DNA of 5,246 nt, taken from assembly GCA_964604825.1 (NCBI GenBank), contig CAZSAL010000087.1:1-5246 (forward strand), in the 5' to 3' direction. The notes under the pieces were generated by a model. It saw only the letters and a program-made list of their open reading frames with translations, was not told the DNA's origin and searched no databases. Source of the stretch: CAZSAL01 sp964604825. GTDB taxonomy: Bacteria > Elusimicrobiota > Elusimicrobia > 2-01-FULL-59-12. This document shows, one piece after another, positions 1-4,809 of the stretch (within the stretch, counting starts at the first letter, position 1; each line of letters opens with the position of its first letter). A program made the translations under genes and the position numbers.

Positions 1-1
1 C

Positions 2-190
2 GAGCTGGAGTTTTTGAACGAACCTCAGCCCAGAGATTTCCCCGAGTTTTTAAAGATCTATGGCGGCAAGCACGGCTGGATAAAAAGCCCGACGCCCAAC
101 CTTTCGCCGGAGCAGCCCGCCGCAGACGCTGGAGTTCCGCCGTCGCGGTCCACGTCAGGAATCGGTGGCTACTCGGCTCATGATCGTTGA
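2..190 (+). CDS. 3' end of a cassette gene, hypothetical protein (partial)
   Basis: The frame beginning at base 2 is open from the window edge to a TGA at 188-190 (62 codons plus stop). Its first half reads like a real protein C-terminus: an acidic/hydrophobic start (ELEFLNEPQPRDF), then PEFLKIYGGKHGWIKSP. The second half (codons about 31-62) is encoded by the attC site and is low-complexity, rich in Pro, Ala, Ser and Gly. The stop codon lies inside the R' box, so the last codons would change with whichever cassette sits next. The frame starting at base 1 is also open, to TGA 181-183, but its translation is rich in Arg and Trp and looks like a shadow. I do not recognise the family. The start codon is outside the window. 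Confidence 0.5.
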   Translation, partial: ELEFLNEPQPRDFPEFLKIYGGKHGWIKSPTPNLSPEQPAADAGVPPSRSTSGIGGYSAHDR

Positions 191-192
191 AT
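94..192 (+). other. attC site 0 (integron recombination site)
   Basis: R'' is GCCCAAC (94-100) and R' is GTTGAAT (186-192). The inner arms CCGGAGCAGCC and GGCTACTCGG pair over ten positions with one unpaired extra G in the left arm, the hallmark extrahelical base of attC, and one C-A mismatch. A further inner stem (GACG-C-TGG against CCACGTC) encloses the shared apical hairpin CCGCCGTCGCGG. The length of 99 bp equals that of two other sites in the window. R'' and R' are complementary mainly in their AAC/GTT ends. This is the least certain of the five only because its arms are more diverged. Confidence 0.75.
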
Positions 193-201
193 AATACATT
201 C

Positions 202-645
202 ATGAAAATGCTAATCCTCACTGGCGTTATGGCTACCTCAATTTTGCTGGTTGGCTGCGGTAAAGGCGGGACCGCGGTCAGTTACGCTTCGCCGTCGTTC
301 ACAACGGTTGACACACCGCTGAAGGAACTTGTTGCTCAGAGTCCGATTATTGTTTACGCCAACGCCGACACAAATAACCTTCCGAATATTCACTTTGTTA
401 TCGCGGAGGTTTGGAAGGGTTCACACGATGCTTCGACGGCGGGATGTGACATCGGAACGCAGATTTCACGTCAATGGCTTGCGAAATACGGAACTTTGCC
501 AGACGGCGCTATTCTATTTTACCGCCGGAGTATTCCTTCTTCGGGGACATATGAGATCGCAGCAAATTATATGGTTCGAGCAGGGCATATCGGCGGGACG
601 ACAACCATGACGATTCAGCAGTTCAAAATAGCATTTGGATTATGA
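202..645 (+). CDS. Cassette 1: predicted lipoprotein of unknown function
   Basis: A 147-residue protein begins with a lipoprotein signal peptide: MKM, a hydrophobic stretch, then the lipobox L-V-G-C with the lipidated cysteine at residue 19 and a Gly-rich linker (GKGGT). The mature part should be anchored on the periplasmic side of a membrane. It contains the stretches SPIIVYANADTNN, FVIAEVWKGS and LPDGAILFYRR, suggesting a small beta-rich domain, and one further Cys at about residue 83. I do not recognise a family. The frame can be extended to a TTG at 187, but that TTG is part of the R' box of the preceding attC. ATG 202 gives a normal signal peptide (ATG 208 is also possible). No clear Shine-Dalgarno sequence is seen. 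The gene stops 10 nt before the R'' box of attC1. Confidence 0.8.
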   Translation: MKMLILTGVMATSILLVGCGKGGTAVSYASPSFTTVDTPLKELVAQSPIIVYANADTNNLPNIHFVIAEVWKGSHDASTAGCDIGTQISRQWLAKYGTLPDGAILFYRRSIPSSGTYEIAANYMVRAGHIGGTTTMTIQQFKIAFGL

Positions 646-655
646 AGCAACCGTC

Positions 656-754
656 GCTTAACAATTCCCTGGAGCACCCGCCATCCGCACTGGTCTGTCC
701 GCTGTCGCGGTCGGCATTTCATAGCCGGCGGTGCTCAGGCCATTGGCGTTAAGC
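656..754 (+). other. attC site 1 (integron recombination site, ends cassette 1)
   Basis: R'' GCTTAAC (656-662) and R' GTTAAGC (748-754) are perfect inverted repeats. L'' CCTGGAGCACCCGCC (668-682) pairs with L' GGCGGTGCTCAGG (727-739) over 13 bp, with an extra G and an extra C left unpaired in L''. The loop carries the CCGCTGTCGCGG hairpin. The length is 99 bp. This is a textbook attC layout and the best-paired of the five. Confidence 0.92.
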
Positions 755-769
755 AGCAGTTGTGCGACC

Positions 770-958
770 ATGAGATTTTTCACCAGCCAAAAGATTGCGA
801 CGATCATCGGCCTTTTCGTTCAGCCGTTCGCGATGTATTCGTTTCTTCGAATTATCGGCTGTCGCTTCTTCGTATCAGCAGGCTTGGCCTTGCTTATCGC
901 TCTGGCGGTATACCATGCTGCCTATTTCATTCTGGCGCGTCGTGAGACACGCAAATAG
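770..958 (+). CDS. Cassette 2, gene 1: small two-helix membrane protein
   Basis: A 62-residue protein with two predicted membrane segments (about residues 9-27 and 33-55), a short linker with Arg/Cys between them (LRIIGCRFF), and a positively charged C-terminal tail (ARRETRK). By the positive-inside rule both ends could be cytoplasmic. I chose ATG 770 because the longer frame starting from GTG 731 would begin inside the attC1 L' arm. There is no clear Shine-Dalgarno sequence, and the start lies 15 nt after the R' box. It is followed 11 nt later by the 185-aa gene of the same cassette, so the two are probably co-transcribed and perhaps translationally linked. The family is not recognised. Preservation of the frame in both copies, with only a synonymous change, mildly supports that it is a real gene. 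Confidence 0.7.
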   Translation: MRFFTSQKIATIIGLFVQPFAMYSFLRIIGCRFFVSAGLALLIALAVYHAAYFILARRETRK

Positions 959-969
959 AGTTAGGCTCT

Positions 970-1527
970 ATGAACTGGCTCGACACGCAAACGAAGGAGT
1001 TCCTGCAAAGGGTGCAAAATGATAAGTTAGCGCCGCCCAAGACAGCCGAGTTTGCTTTGGTTCTGCTTCGTAAAGGACAAAACCATGAGCGTTTGGTTGA
1101 TGCCATTACCCAGATCAACAAGTGCAGCGGGCCACATGCTGCCGATTTGGCTAACCGACGGACTCCAGTTACCATCAATCTCGATCTCACGGAAGAAGAA
1201 GCGCTTTGGGGACAGTTTGAGTTGATTTGTTCGGATGCGATTAGCATATTTTTGCGGACTGAGATAGTTGTGCAAAACGACCGGTTGTATCTTTGGCCGC
1301 TATTTCAGAAGATTTTGCAGAGTTCGGAGTTCCTGCCGGCCACGGTGAGGATTTCAGATGTTCCGGAGACGGAGTCGGGAGAAATGTTTGTTGAGCAATT
1401 TTTGGGTCGAGTGCCTGTGAAACGAGTTTTTCCCGTGGCGATCGGGATGCCTTTTAAGAAGGCCCGAATCATGGAGCATTGGGCCAGGAAAATTGGAGCT
1501 GGTTTAAAGATTGAAACTGGAGCCTAA
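970..1527 (+). CDS. Cassette 2, gene 2: 185-aa hypothetical protein, possible L7/L12-C-terminal-like fold
   Basis: A soluble protein with no signal peptide or membrane segment. Residues about 25-100 carry a pattern (FALVLLRKG, RLVDAITQIN, AADLANRRTPVTIN, LTEEEAL, then a hydrophobic helix and ISIFL). Its order (helix with I/V-x-x-I, helix ending in A-x-x-L, a short strand after Pro, E-E-A helix, strand) recalls the C-terminal domain of ribosomal protein L7/L12 and related ClpS-like folds. That resemblance is my inference from pattern only. The C-terminal part (about 105-185) has no recognisable motif and ends in a basic segment (FKKARIMEHWARKIGAG). ATG 970 lies 11 nt after the membrane gene, with at most a weak GTTAGG upstream. 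The TAA stop is part of the R'' box GCCTAAC of attC2. The copy in cassette 3 is identical. Confidence 0.85.
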   Translation: MNWLDTQTKEFLQRVQNDKLAPPKTAEFALVLLRKGQNHERLVDAITQINKCSGPHAADLANRRTPVTINLDLTEEEALWGQFELICSDAISIFLRTEIVVQNDRLYLWPLFQKILQSSEFLPATVRISDVPETESGEMFVEQFLGRVPVKRVFPVAIGMPFKKARIMEHWARKIGAGLKIETGA

Positions 1528-1616
1528 CCCCTGGAACACCCGCCGTTCGCACTGTTCTGTCCGCTGTCGCGGTCGGCATTTCATAGCCGGCGGTGCTCAG
1601 GTCATTGGCGTTAAGC
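1522..1616 (+). other. attC site 2 (ends cassette 2)
   Basis: R'' is GCCTAAC (1522-1528) and R' is GTTAAGC (1610-1616); they pair with one wobble position. The arms CCTGGAACACCCGCC and GGCGGTGCTCAGG pair as in attC1, with the unpaired G and C in L'' plus one A-C mismatch. The loop again has CCGCTGTCGCGG and a TTTCATAGCC segment shared with attC1. The length is 95 bp, the 4-bp difference from attC1 lying in the spacer after R''. It is identical to attC3. Confidence 0.92.
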
Positions 1617-1630
1617 AGCAGCACGCGACC

Positions 1631-1819
1631 ATGAGATTTTTCACCAGCCAAAAGATTGCGACGATCATCGGCCTATTCGTTCAGCCGTTCGCGATGTATT
1701 CGTTTCTTCGAATTATCGGCTGTCGCTTCTTCGTATCAGCAGGCTTGGCCTTGCTTATCGCTCTGGCGGTATACCATGCTGCCTATTTCATTCTGGCGCG
1801 TCGTGAGACACGCAAATAG
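1631..1819 (+). CDS. Cassette 3, gene 1: small two-helix membrane protein (second copy)
   Basis: This encodes exactly the same 62 residues as the copy at 770-958. The only base change is CTT to CTA (Leu15, position 1675), which is silent. The 14-nt leader between R' and ATG differs from the 15-nt leader of the first copy. The frame can be extended upstream to ATG 1511, but that extension would be translated from the end of the previous gene and all of attC2, so ATG 1631 is the sensible start. The 185-aa gene follows 11 nt downstream. Confidence 0.7.
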   Translation: MRFFTSQKIATIIGLFVQPFAMYSFLRIIGCRFFVSAGLALLIALAVYHAAYFILARRETRK

Positions 1820-1830
1820 AGTTAGGCTCT

Positions 1831-2388
1831 ATGAACTGGCTCGACACGCAAACGAAGGAGTTCCTGCAAAGGGTGCAAAATGATAAGTTAGCGCCGCCCA
1901 AGACAGCCGAGTTTGCTTTGGTTCTGCTTCGTAAAGGACAAAACCATGAGCGTTTGGTTGATGCCATTACCCAGATCAACAAGTGCAGCGGGCCACATGC
2001 TGCCGATTTGGCTAACCGACGGACTCCAGTTACCATCAATCTCGATCTCACGGAAGAAGAAGCGCTTTGGGGACAGTTTGAGTTGATTTGTTCGGATGCG
2101 ATTAGCATATTTTTGCGGACTGAGATAGTTGTGCAAAACGACCGGTTGTATCTTTGGCCGCTATTTCAGAAGATTTTGCAGAGTTCGGAGTTCCTGCCGG
2201 CCACGGTGAGGATTTCAGATGTTCCGGAGACGGAGTCGGGAGAAATGTTTGTTGAGCAATTTTTGGGTCGAGTGCCTGTGAAACGAGTTTTTCCCGTGGC
2301 GATCGGGATGCCTTTTAAGAAGGCCCGAATCATGGAGCATTGGGCCAGGAAAATTGGAGCTGGTTTAAAGATTGAAACTGGAGCCTAA
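1831..2388 (+). CDS. Cassette 3, gene 2: 185-aa hypothetical protein (second, identical copy)
   Basis: By eye the bases are identical to 970-1527, as is the deduced protein with its possible L7/L12-C-terminal-like segment at about residues 25-100. The TAA stop (2386-2388) again sits inside the R'' box GCCTAAC of the following attC. Complete identity over 558 bp means that the duplication is very recent, that the copies are kept alike by homologous recombination, or both. Whether both copies are expressed depends on a promoter that I cannot see in the window. Confidence 0.85.
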   Translation: MNWLDTQTKEFLQRVQNDKLAPPKTAEFALVLLRKGQNHERLVDAITQINKCSGPHAADLANRRTPVTINLDLTEEEALWGQFELICSDAISIFLRTEIVVQNDRLYLWPLFQKILQSSEFLPATVRISDVPETESGEMFVEQFLGRVPVKRVFPVAIGMPFKKARIMEHWARKIGAGLKIETGA

Positions 2389-2477
2389 CCCCTGGAACAC
2401 CCGCCGTTCGCACTGTTCTGTCCGCTGTCGCGGTCGGCATTTCATAGCCGGCGGTGCTCAGGTCATTGGCGTTAAGC
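2383..2477 (+). other. attC site 3 (ends cassette 3)
   Basis: Same sequence as attC2 over all 95 bp: R'' GCCTAAC (2383-2389), R' GTTAAGC (2471-2477), paired arms with unpaired G and C, apical CCGCTGTCGCGG. Immediately after R' the sequence departs from that after attC2 (GACTTCACGG instead of AGCAGCACG). This marks the cassette boundary precisely. Confidence 0.92.
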
Positions 2478-2490
2478 GACTTCACGGATT

Positions 2491-2823
2491 ATGAACACAG
2501 ACACCTCGCCGAAGATAATTTCGCTCATTGTCGGCTGCTGGCTCGACGCTTTCGGTATCTATTTTGCGCTTGGTGTTTTTCTTCCGAAGCTGCGCGGAAG
2601 GTGGGGACGCGGTGGTAAAGGCGCGCCGTTAAGTTTAGTGAGTCAGATTCTTTGGTCGGTCGGTTTTATTCTTTTTGGTGGCGGCAGCATTTTATCGGCA
2701 TACCATAAGACGTGGGTTGATCACGCATTCCCGTATATTTTCATTCTGTTGTTTGGGAGTTTGATGATTATGGGTTGGCGGGACAATCGAAATTTTATGA
2801 GACATGACAAAGAGTCGGCGTAA
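2491..2823 (+). CDS. Cassette 4: 110-aa three-helix membrane protein of unknown function
   Basis: Three predicted membrane segments: about residues 9-31, 48-70 and 77-95. A basic Gly/Arg-rich loop (KLRGRWGRGGKG, about 33-44) lies between the first two, and the short tail is charged (WRDNRNFMRHDKESA). The basic loop suggests that it is cytoplasmic, which puts the N-terminus outside and the C-terminus outside or ambiguous; the topology is not secure. ATG 2491 lies 13 nt after R' with no good Shine-Dalgarno sequence. The TAA stop overlaps the degenerate R'' box of attC4, mirroring the arrangement in cassettes 2 and 3. I do not recognise a family. Small membrane proteins are common among integron cassette products. 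Confidence 0.75.
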   Translation: MNTDTSPKIISLIVGCWLDAFGIYFALGVFLPKLRGRWGRGGKGAPLSLVSQILWSVGFILFGGGSILSAYHKTWVDHAFPYIFILLFGSLMIMGWRDNRNFMRHDKESA

Positions 2824-2916
2824 TCAATTTCTGGAGCCGTTCGCCGATAACATTTCCTGTTCCGCTGTGCGGTCCACGCCGCAAGACGTCGATGGCTCAG
2901 GTCCTGGACGTTAGAC
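2818..2916 (+). other. attC site 4 (ends cassette 4, last in the array)
   Basis: R' GTTAGAC (2910-2916) is canonical. The matching R'' is GCGTAAT (2818-2824), with AAT where AAC is expected. The arms CTGGAGCC and GGCTCAG pair over 7 bp with the characteristic unpaired G in the left arm. The loop contains TTCCGCTGTGCGGTCC, a one-base-shorter version of the apical hairpin in the other sites. The length is 99 bp. No further attC is visible to the right. Confidence 0.82.
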
Positions 2917-2926
2917 GGCTTGCGCC

Positions 2927-3010
2927 ATGAATGACTTCGTCAATCCGAAGAAGCGCTGCATCTCGTTGCCGAGCGGATGCAAGGATCTAAGCGCCATTCG
3001 GGTCCGTTAG
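2927..3010 (+). pseudogene. Start of a fifth cassette gene, apparently broken (27 codons)
   Basis: After attC4 a frame starts with ATG 10 nt downstream of R', exactly where cassette genes begin here. It reads MNDFVNPKKR then CISLPSGCKDL before a TAG at 3008-3010. The beginning looks like a genuine protein N-terminus, and I have an unverified impression that similar starts occur in hypothetical proteins of Verrucomicrobiota. No attC follows it. In another frame, open from 2991 on, the next 30 or so codons (KQGTRLQLVAQNLREYEGG and onward to about 3099) also read like protein, so a frameshift or an internal deletion within a longer gene is possible. Alternatively it is a true 27-residue peptide or chance. 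Confidence 0.35.
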
Positions 3011-3099
3011 TAAACAAGGAACCCGTTTACAGCTTGTCGCTCAAAACCTGCGCGAGTATGAGGGGGGAATTGGGTCTCACAAATGGGTTTTAGGCGTAA
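3011..3099. other. Junction between cassette array and chromosomal genes
   Basis: These 89 bases between the broken cassette frame and the 3' end of the - strand gene hold no clear gene. A short inverted repeat GTAAAC / GTTTAC (3010-3015 and 3025-3030, 9-nt loop) is present but has no following T-run on either strand, so it is not a convincing terminator. No attC arms or other R''/R' pair can be recognised. The region may contain the remains of the fifth cassette. Confidence 0.4.
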
Positions 3100-4644
3100 T
3101 CAAGGACTTGCCGGAAGATTGTAATAAGCCCGAATCGTGGCGAATTGATCCTTTGGCAAGAGAAAAATATAGCGGCCGGGAAAAGCTGCTTCCAGCCGAT
3201 CCATCTGCCGTTTGACTTTTGTGTAAGCGTTCATCCCATCTTTTGTAAAGCCCTCGACGATGGGCGTGAAGCTGGCAAATACGGGCGCACGCGCGTTTGG
3301 CTTCGCAGCCGTGAACTGCTGGTATAATTCCTCTTCACTCCAAACGCCATGCGTATCAATTTTCGGTGGAAAGCCTGCTTGGATTGCCCCGTGTTCACCA
3401 AGAACCCCATCAAATCCGCAGGTCGTCATAAAAGTGACGTATTTTTCACTCATAAATGGTGCACGCCATATGCGTACGGTGTGAAATCCAGCGTCGGCGC
3501 ACCATTCGCGAGTCAGCTTGCACCACGCAGGAAACAATTCAGCTTTGAAATCTTCAATGAAAATAAATTGAACACCGGTTGGCCCGGCCATCAATTCATC
3601 CTTATCCGTCTTTTTGGAATAATACCAATCCAGCAACGGCGAATCTAATTCCTGTAACGTTGGACTTAATGCCGTGGCAACCGGAATTGTCCCGCGCGCA
3701 GGATCATGCCAGAGATTCCAGAGCGCATTTTGGTCGAACTGGAGGTTGTCGCCATCGCTCCACATGACGGATGCATAGACTTTCCCCGGCACGGCAGTGA
3801 TGGCTTTTCCGGGAGTTTGTTTATAGGTCTTGTCAGAGTAACTTGACCAGAAGCTGCAATTTGCATACAGGTCACTTGCGACGTAACCGAAACCGAAGGG
3901 ATTGGCGACCTTGTTGGCATCATCGCCCGTGTTGGCATATCCCATCAGTGAAGTGCCAACGCCATAACCTCCGGCCCGAAATATCTTCTCCACCTCGGCC
4001 CTGTCCCCATTAAAATCCATCCCGAACGCAAAACCCTTGCTGGCCACTACGTAATCAACCAGCGGCGCTTGATCCCAGACGGCAAAAACGACCTGCTTGT
4101 TGCAACCGGGCATAAGATTGGCAAGTGCCCAGTCGTAAGCTTCCATTTGCTTGGGAAACCGGCTCCGGAAATCTTCGACTTTCCCTTGCCAATGAAATTC
4201 CGAAATCAAATCGTTCTTTACCGATTCACTGACCGGAATTCCACCCTGTTGTGCCGCTGACATCAGCGCCAGATAACATGTCCAATCTTGATTTGGATCA
4301 TAAACAATCATCCGGTTTACACGGGCTTGATATTTTTTGAATAGCGTTCTCAAACCGGAATTGTTTCCAGCCAGTGGTTCAACCAACTCAAAAGGCCGGC
4401 CACAGTCTTTGAGCTGCTCCAGGTGACGTTCTTTCTCCTTTTCGATGACGTAAACTTCCGCACTTGTTTGATTGAGCAAGCCTTGCAATGCCCAAGCCGA
4501 TGTTCTTGCTTCCGGGTTGTCCTTGCGGCAATCAAAGACATAGACCTTCGGTGCCGCCGGCATTTTCGGGAACAACCCGCTGGCTGCCAAAGCTGGCCGC
4601 ACCGTAAAAACGAGCGCGAGACAAAGAATGATTACGGATTTCAT
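3100..4644 (-). CDS. Secreted GxGYxYxP-family protein (putative glycoside-hydrolase-related)
   Basis: A complete 514-residue protein. A Sec signal peptide occupies residues 1-20 (basic start, hydrophobic core, RPALA/ASG cleavage site), so it acts in the periplasm or outside. The order of features fits the GxGYxYxP family (N-terminal GxGYxY_N-like region, about 33-240: VYVFDCR, SAWALQGLLNQT, VYVIEKE, then VYDPNQDW; C-terminal domain, about 280-510). The C-terminal domain has the strong family block VMWSDGDNLQFDQN (294-306), PVATALSPTL (321-330) and a terminal YIFLLPKDQF (492-501). The eponymous motif is altered, with GPTGVQFIFIEDF at 354-366. The family is annotated as putative glycoside hydrolase without a proven reaction as far as I know. 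ATG 4644 has a weak AAAGAGA about 6 nt upstream. It lies 165 nt downstream of a GHL10-type gene on the same strand. Confidence 0.88.
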   Translation of the reverse strand: MKSVIILCLALVFTVRPALAASGLFPKMPAAPKVYVFDCRKDNPEARTSAWALQGLLNQTSAEVYVIEKEKERHLEQLKDCGRPFELVEPLAGNNSGLRTLFKKYQARVNRMIVYDPNQDWTCYLALMSAAQQGGIPVSESVKNDLISEFHWQGKVEDFRSRFPKQMEAYDWALANLMPGCNKQVVFAVWDQAPLVDYVVASKGFAFGMDFNGDRAEVEKIFRAGGYGVGTSLMGYANTGDDANKVANPFGFGYVASDLYANCSFWSSYSDKTYKQTPGKAITAVPGKVYASVMWSDGDNLQFDQNALWNLWHDPARGTIPVATALSPTLQELDSPLLDWYYSKKTDKDELMAGPTGVQFIFIEDFKAELFPAWCKLTREWCADAGFHTVRIWRAPFMSEKYVTFMTTCGFDGVLGEHGAIQAGFPPKIDTHGVWSEEELYQQFTAAKPNARAPVFASFTPIVEGFTKDGMNAYTKVKRQMDRLEAAFPGRYIFLLPKDQFATIRAYYNLPASP

Positions 4645-4809
4645 GGTTCAATCTCTTTACGGCTTGCTCGAGAGCATATCAGATTCAACCTTTAAGACCC
4701 AAAACAATTCCTGACGTAAAGGGGTCGGTTCCTTGTAATCTAAAATTAACTGATTTGGCGGCAGGTGAGAGGCTGAAAAGAATATGGCTCGCAAGCTGCG
4801 CGCGGAATA

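Larger units (their letters stand above)
749..2471 (+). repeat. Tandem direct repeat of one two-gene cassette (862 bp + 861 bp)
   Basis: Unit 1 (749-1610) and unit 2 (1611-2471) are the same cassette inserted twice in a row. By eye they are identical from 815 to 1610 against 1676 to 2471, including the whole of the larger gene and the attC. They differ in the leader (755-769 against 1617-1630: a one-base length difference plus substitutions around TTGTGCG/CACGCG) and at 814 T against 1675 A, a synonymous Leu change. Both units end in the same attC type, which differs at several bases from attC1 to their left. Confidence 0.95.
94..2916 (+). mobile_element. Integron gene-cassette array (five attC sites, 3' part of the array)
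   Basis: Five regularly placed attC sites separate short same-strand genes, each gene starting 10-22 nt after an R' box and ending at or just before the next R'' box. Cassette limits, counted from the cut between G and TT of GTTRRRY, are 187-748 (562 bp), 749-1610 (862 bp), 1611-2471 (861 bp) and 2472-2910 (439 bp). A partial cassette lies to the left and a broken one follows on the right. Because attC lies 3' of each gene, the attI/intI end is to the left. The attC sites resemble each other closely in length, arms and loop, which is typical of sedentary chromosomal integrons rather than of resistance integrons. No integrase, attI or cassette promoter (Pc) is in the window. The element's true left end is outside the window. 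Confidence 0.87.

Noticed and set aside
187..201. TTG 187 as start of the lipoprotein
   Set aside because: This TTG is part of the R' box GTTGAAT. Starting there adds MNNTF before a signal peptide that is already complete from ATG 202.
731..769. GTG 731 as start of the first small membrane gene, and ATG 1511 as start of the second
   Set aside because: Both extensions are translated attC sequence; 1511 also overlaps the preceding gene. The shared ATG (770/1631) just after the cassette junction fits both copies.
927..2108. Open frames on the - strand of 106 codons (927-1247 and 1788-2108) and 82 codons inside the duplicated gene
   Set aside because: They are antisense shadows of the 185-aa gene, duplicated simply because the cassette is. 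Their translation is rich in Ser, Arg and Cys with no protein-like pattern.
749..2471. The repeat as an assembly artefact or as an insertion sequence
   Set aside because: The copies differ at the leader and at 814/1675, so it is not a simple assembly echo. There is no transposase or terminal inverted repeat; the boundaries coincide with attC cleavage points.
94..2916. The recurrent GC-rich palindromes as CRISPR repeats or REP elements
   Set aside because: Spacing is 439-862 bp with genes between them, far from CRISPR geometry, and each shows R''/L''/L'/R' architecture rather than a plain palindrome.
3010..3030. Inverted repeat GTAAAC / GTTTAC as a transcription terminator
   Set aside because: The stem is only 6 bp and AT-rich, with no T-run on either side. 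It is listed only within the junction description.
3145..4695. Several + strand frames of 60-99 codons opposite the GxGYxYxP gene (e.g. 3349-3648, 4423-4695)
   Set aside because: They are antisense to a complete gene with signal peptide and family motifs, and have no recognisable features of their own.
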